Positions 62,328 through 64,000 of a DNA stretch of 64,000 bases are shown piece after piece. Numbering within the stretch: the first letter of the stretch is position 1; each line of letters opens with the position of its first letter. Origin of the DNA: Pseudoramibacter alactolyticus (GTDB lineage Bacteria > Bacillota > Clostridia > Eubacteriales > Eubacteriaceae). Position numbers and translations under genes: made by a program. The notes beneath the pieces are model-generated. The model was given only the letters and a program-made list of their open reading frames with translations. It was not told the origin of the DNA and ran no database searches. The DNA lies in NCBI RefSeq assembly GCF_050908235.1, contig NZ_CP194340.1; one strand, given 5' to 3'.

Positions 62328-63299
62328 ATGAGCAGATATCTTGACCTGAAAGGGAAACGATTTGGAAAATTGACCGCTTTACACAGAATAGAAGATGGCG
62401 AAAAAGGATATGCCAAGTGGCTTTGCAAATGCGACTGCGGAGGTGAAATAATAGTCGATACGAAACGTCTGCAAAGAGGCACTGTCACCAACTGTGGATG
62501 CGAGCCGAAAAAAACCGCGGGAAATGGAAGCATTGCCGAAGATTTGACCGGCAGACGCTTCGGAAAGCTTGTTGTCGTCAGGCGGGCGGAAAACAAAAAC
62601 GGCAGAGTCAGATGGCTTTGTCAGTGTGACTGCGGCCATCGGGCGGTTTTCACCGCCAAACAGCTTAAGGCGGGGCAGACCACAAGCTGCGGATGCCAAC
62701 GAAAGCGGCATCTTCATTACAAGAACCTGAGAGGGAGGTGGTTCGGCAGGCTCACCGCTCTTTATCCAACAGCCCACAGAGATAAAAAGGGATCCATCAA
62801 ATGGAAGTGCCGCTGCGCCTGCGGCAATGAATGCCTGGTAACCGAGGACGCACTGGTGCACGGCAACACAAGAAGCTGTGGGTGCAGGAAGACAGAGGTG
62901 CAAGGAGCCGTTTTTAAGAAAGTTAGCCTGTACGAAGGGACCAGCTATACGCTGCTTAAATACAGAAATGCCATTCGCAGCGATAATGCGAGCGGCTATA
63001 CGGGGGTTTATGAAAATAAGAACGGCAAATATAAAGCGGTGATCGGGTTTAAAGGAAAGGTCTATCATTTGGGCACCCATGATACCCTGCAGGCCGCTGC
63101 AGCGATGCGAAGATATGCAGAAAAAATTTTGCATCAGGGTTTTTGCGAGGCCTTTGAACGATGGAAGGTTTTAAGCCGCGGCGATCCGGCATGGGAAACA
63201 GACAATCCCCTGATTTATGAGGTTAGTTTCAAGGACAGAGAATTTGATATCACTTGCAATATCGAGGCGCTGGAAAAGGAATGGGCCGAGGAGAGGTAA
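62328..63299 (+). CDS. Triple zinc-ribbon protein with AP2-like DNA-binding domain
   Basis: A 323-residue protein. Three tandem modules of about 60 residues each follow the scheme DLxGxRFGKL, WxCxCDCG, then NCGC/SCGC (CKCDCGG with NCGC; CQCDCGH with SCGC; CRCACGN with SCGC), looking like four-Cys zinc ribbons. After a linker, ASGYTGVYENKNGKYKAVIG with FKGKVYHLGTHDTLQAAAAM matches the bacterial AP2/ERF-type domain often linked to phage HNH endonucleases. The C-terminus is acidic and without a recognised domain. No nuclease motif is visible. A weak ribosome site precedes the ATG. A DNA-binding role is likely; its partner is unknown. Confidence 0.75.
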   Translation: MSRYLDLKGKRFGKLTALHRIEDGEKGYAKWLCKCDCGGEIIVDTKRLQRGTVTNCGCEPKKTAGNGSIAEDLTGRRFGKLVVVRRAENKNGRVRWLCQCDCGHRAVFTAKQLKAGQTTSCGCQRKRHLHYKNLRGRWFGRLTALYPTAHRDKKGSIKWKCRCACGNECLVTEDALVHGNTRSCGCRKTEVQGAVFKKVSLYEGTSYTLLKYRNAIRSDNASGYTGVYENKNGKYKAVIGFKGKVYHLGTHDTLQAAAAMRRYAEKILHQGFCEAFERWKVLSRGDPAWETDNPLIYEVSFKDREFDITCNIEALEKEWAEER

Positions 63300-63499
63300 G
63301 CACACATTAAAGGTTTGGAAGGTATTATTTAAAAAATATTGTTTGCAGCACAGGTGGAATTTTTCAGGCGGCGGCTTAAAGGGTTCGGATTATAAAAGCC
63401 CGCGGCAACGACCGGATGAATTCCGTGCGAGAAGGTTGTCCGCTGAGAAGAGGAGGAACCTGCTGACCGAATGGACAGAATCAGCAGGCAGCAATCGGA
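63300..63499. other. Intergenic segment before the MBL gene
   Basis: About 200 bases. A strong GAGGAGG at about 63450 precedes a short frame from 63471 (MDRISRQQSEWLEKYRQHGY) that ends inside the next gene; it may be a short upstream peptide or nothing. No other feature is recognised. Confidence 0.4.
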
Positions 63500-64000
63500 A
63501 TGGTTGGAAAAATACAGGCAACATGGGTATCGAACGCCGGCATCCTGATTCGGTATAAAGATATTAAAGTGCTGGTGGATGGTCTTTATGACGATAAGGG
63601 CCATGTGTTCAGCAAAATGCCCCCAAGAATAGAAGAAATGGTGATGAATGGCGACGCGCCGTTTGATCATATCGATTATTTGATTTTTTCACACAGACAT
63701 TTGGATCACTATTGTGAAAGAAAAGTGACCGCATATCTCAAAAAACACAGCGTCAAGCGGATTTTTCTTCCGCAGGAGTGCGTTGCGGGACGGCCGATTC
63801 GGGAATTTTTTGCGGCCTCTCAAATGGCTTATACGGCTCTTTCTAAAGCAGCGGACGAGAAAGTGTTTCATTTAAATGAGCATCTGGATTTGCAATTTCA
63901 AAAGACACGCCACTTGAGCGAGACGGAAGATGCGGTGCAGCACTTCTGCTGCCAAATGACCTTCGATAACGAGAAAAAGATTTTATTGACATCCGATATG
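63500..64000 (+). CDS. MBL-fold metallo-hydrolase, partial (runs off right edge)
   Basis: The frame from ATG 63500 is open to the last base, giving 167 residues. ATWVSNAGILIRYKDIKVLVDGLYDD is the typical first strand pair of the fold, and FSHRHLDHYCE supplies the H-x-H-x-D-H metal motif. TFDNEKKILLTSDM at the edge leads into the next metal ligand Asp. It looks like an L-ascorbate-6-phosphate lactonase/UlaG-like or ComA-like hydrolase; the substrate is unknown. No convincing ribosome site directly before the ATG, so the start is provisional. Confidence 0.75.
   Translation, partial: MVGKIQATWVSNAGILIRYKDIKVLVDGLYDDKGHVFSKMPPRIEEMVMNGDAPFDHIDYLIFSHRHLDHYCERKVTAYLKKHSVKRIFLPQECVAGRPIREFFAASQMAYTALSKAADEKVFHLNEHLDLQFQKTRHLSETEDAVQHFCCQMTFDNEKKILLTSDM

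Overview
The window comes from a Gram-positive member of the Clostridia. The evidence is Firmicutes-type TPP riboswitches, an Asp23/FakA/RecG/RsmD/CoaD housekeeping block, the Stp/PrkC pair, a ThiN-type thiamine pyrophosphokinase, an LPxTG-like surface adhesin and the electron-bifurcating NfnAB complex. The style of the 16S and 23S genes suggests Eubacteriaceae (Eubacterium/Pseudoramibacter-like), but that is inference. The core from about 14 to 50 kb is GC-rich. Positions about 1.1-8.4 kb, and the first half of the adhesin (57.7-59.85 kb), are clearly AT-rich and look imported.

Left part (0-14 kb): after the tail of a YkvI-like membrane protein there is a broken Cas2e-DnaQ fusion gene. An AT-rich acid-sugar island follows: FAD oxidoreductase pseudogene, PdxA2, a frameshifted DUF1537 kinase, an unrecognised permease, a cyclase-family hydrolase, a RuBisCO-like protein and a histidine phosphatase. 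To its right lie a decayed membrane-protein fragment, one well-preserved type I-E-like CRISPR repeat, a poorer copy, and a broken XRE regulator. The island therefore sits between a cas2 relic and a repeat relic. Next is a TetR-controlled ABC exporter whose ATPase is broken by a 7-bp tandem duplication, followed by an MBL hydrolase.

Middle (14-50 kb): an alcohol dehydrogenase and a NUDIX gene; a metQ-metN-metI methionine-type transporter whose MetQ reads as a circular permutation of the family; DUF554, LOG and laccase-domain genes; thiW-thiM under one TPP riboswitch; a second, intact PdxA2-DUF1537-KdgT-YcxB-DeoR acid-sugar operon; thiD and a ruined cytX under a second TPP riboswitch; an IS1182 remnant; and a CBS-DRTGG pyrophosphatase. 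A long housekeeping run follows: rlmN-stp-prkC-rsgA-thiN, rpmB, asp23-fakA-recG-rsmD-coaD, cvfB, ilvBN and nfnAB.

Right part (50-64 kb): one rRNA operon (16S-23S-5S, no spacer tRNA) with tandem promoters. Its 23S gene carries an intervening sequence closed by an 18-bp perfect stem and holding a small GIY-YIG-like reading frame. Downstream are repeated terminator-bearing units, a frameshifted serine recombinase, a small inverted-repeat element at the 5' end of a 1478-residue adhesin made of eight 363-bp repeats, a protein with three zinc ribbons and an AP2-like domain, and an MBL-fold protein running off the edge.

The strongest leads are the GIY-YIG-bearing 23S intervening sequence, the circularly permuted MetQ, the RuBisCO-like acid-sugar island between CRISPR-Cas relics, and the mosaic adhesin. 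At least ten genes are broken, so either real decay or assembly error must be considered for each.
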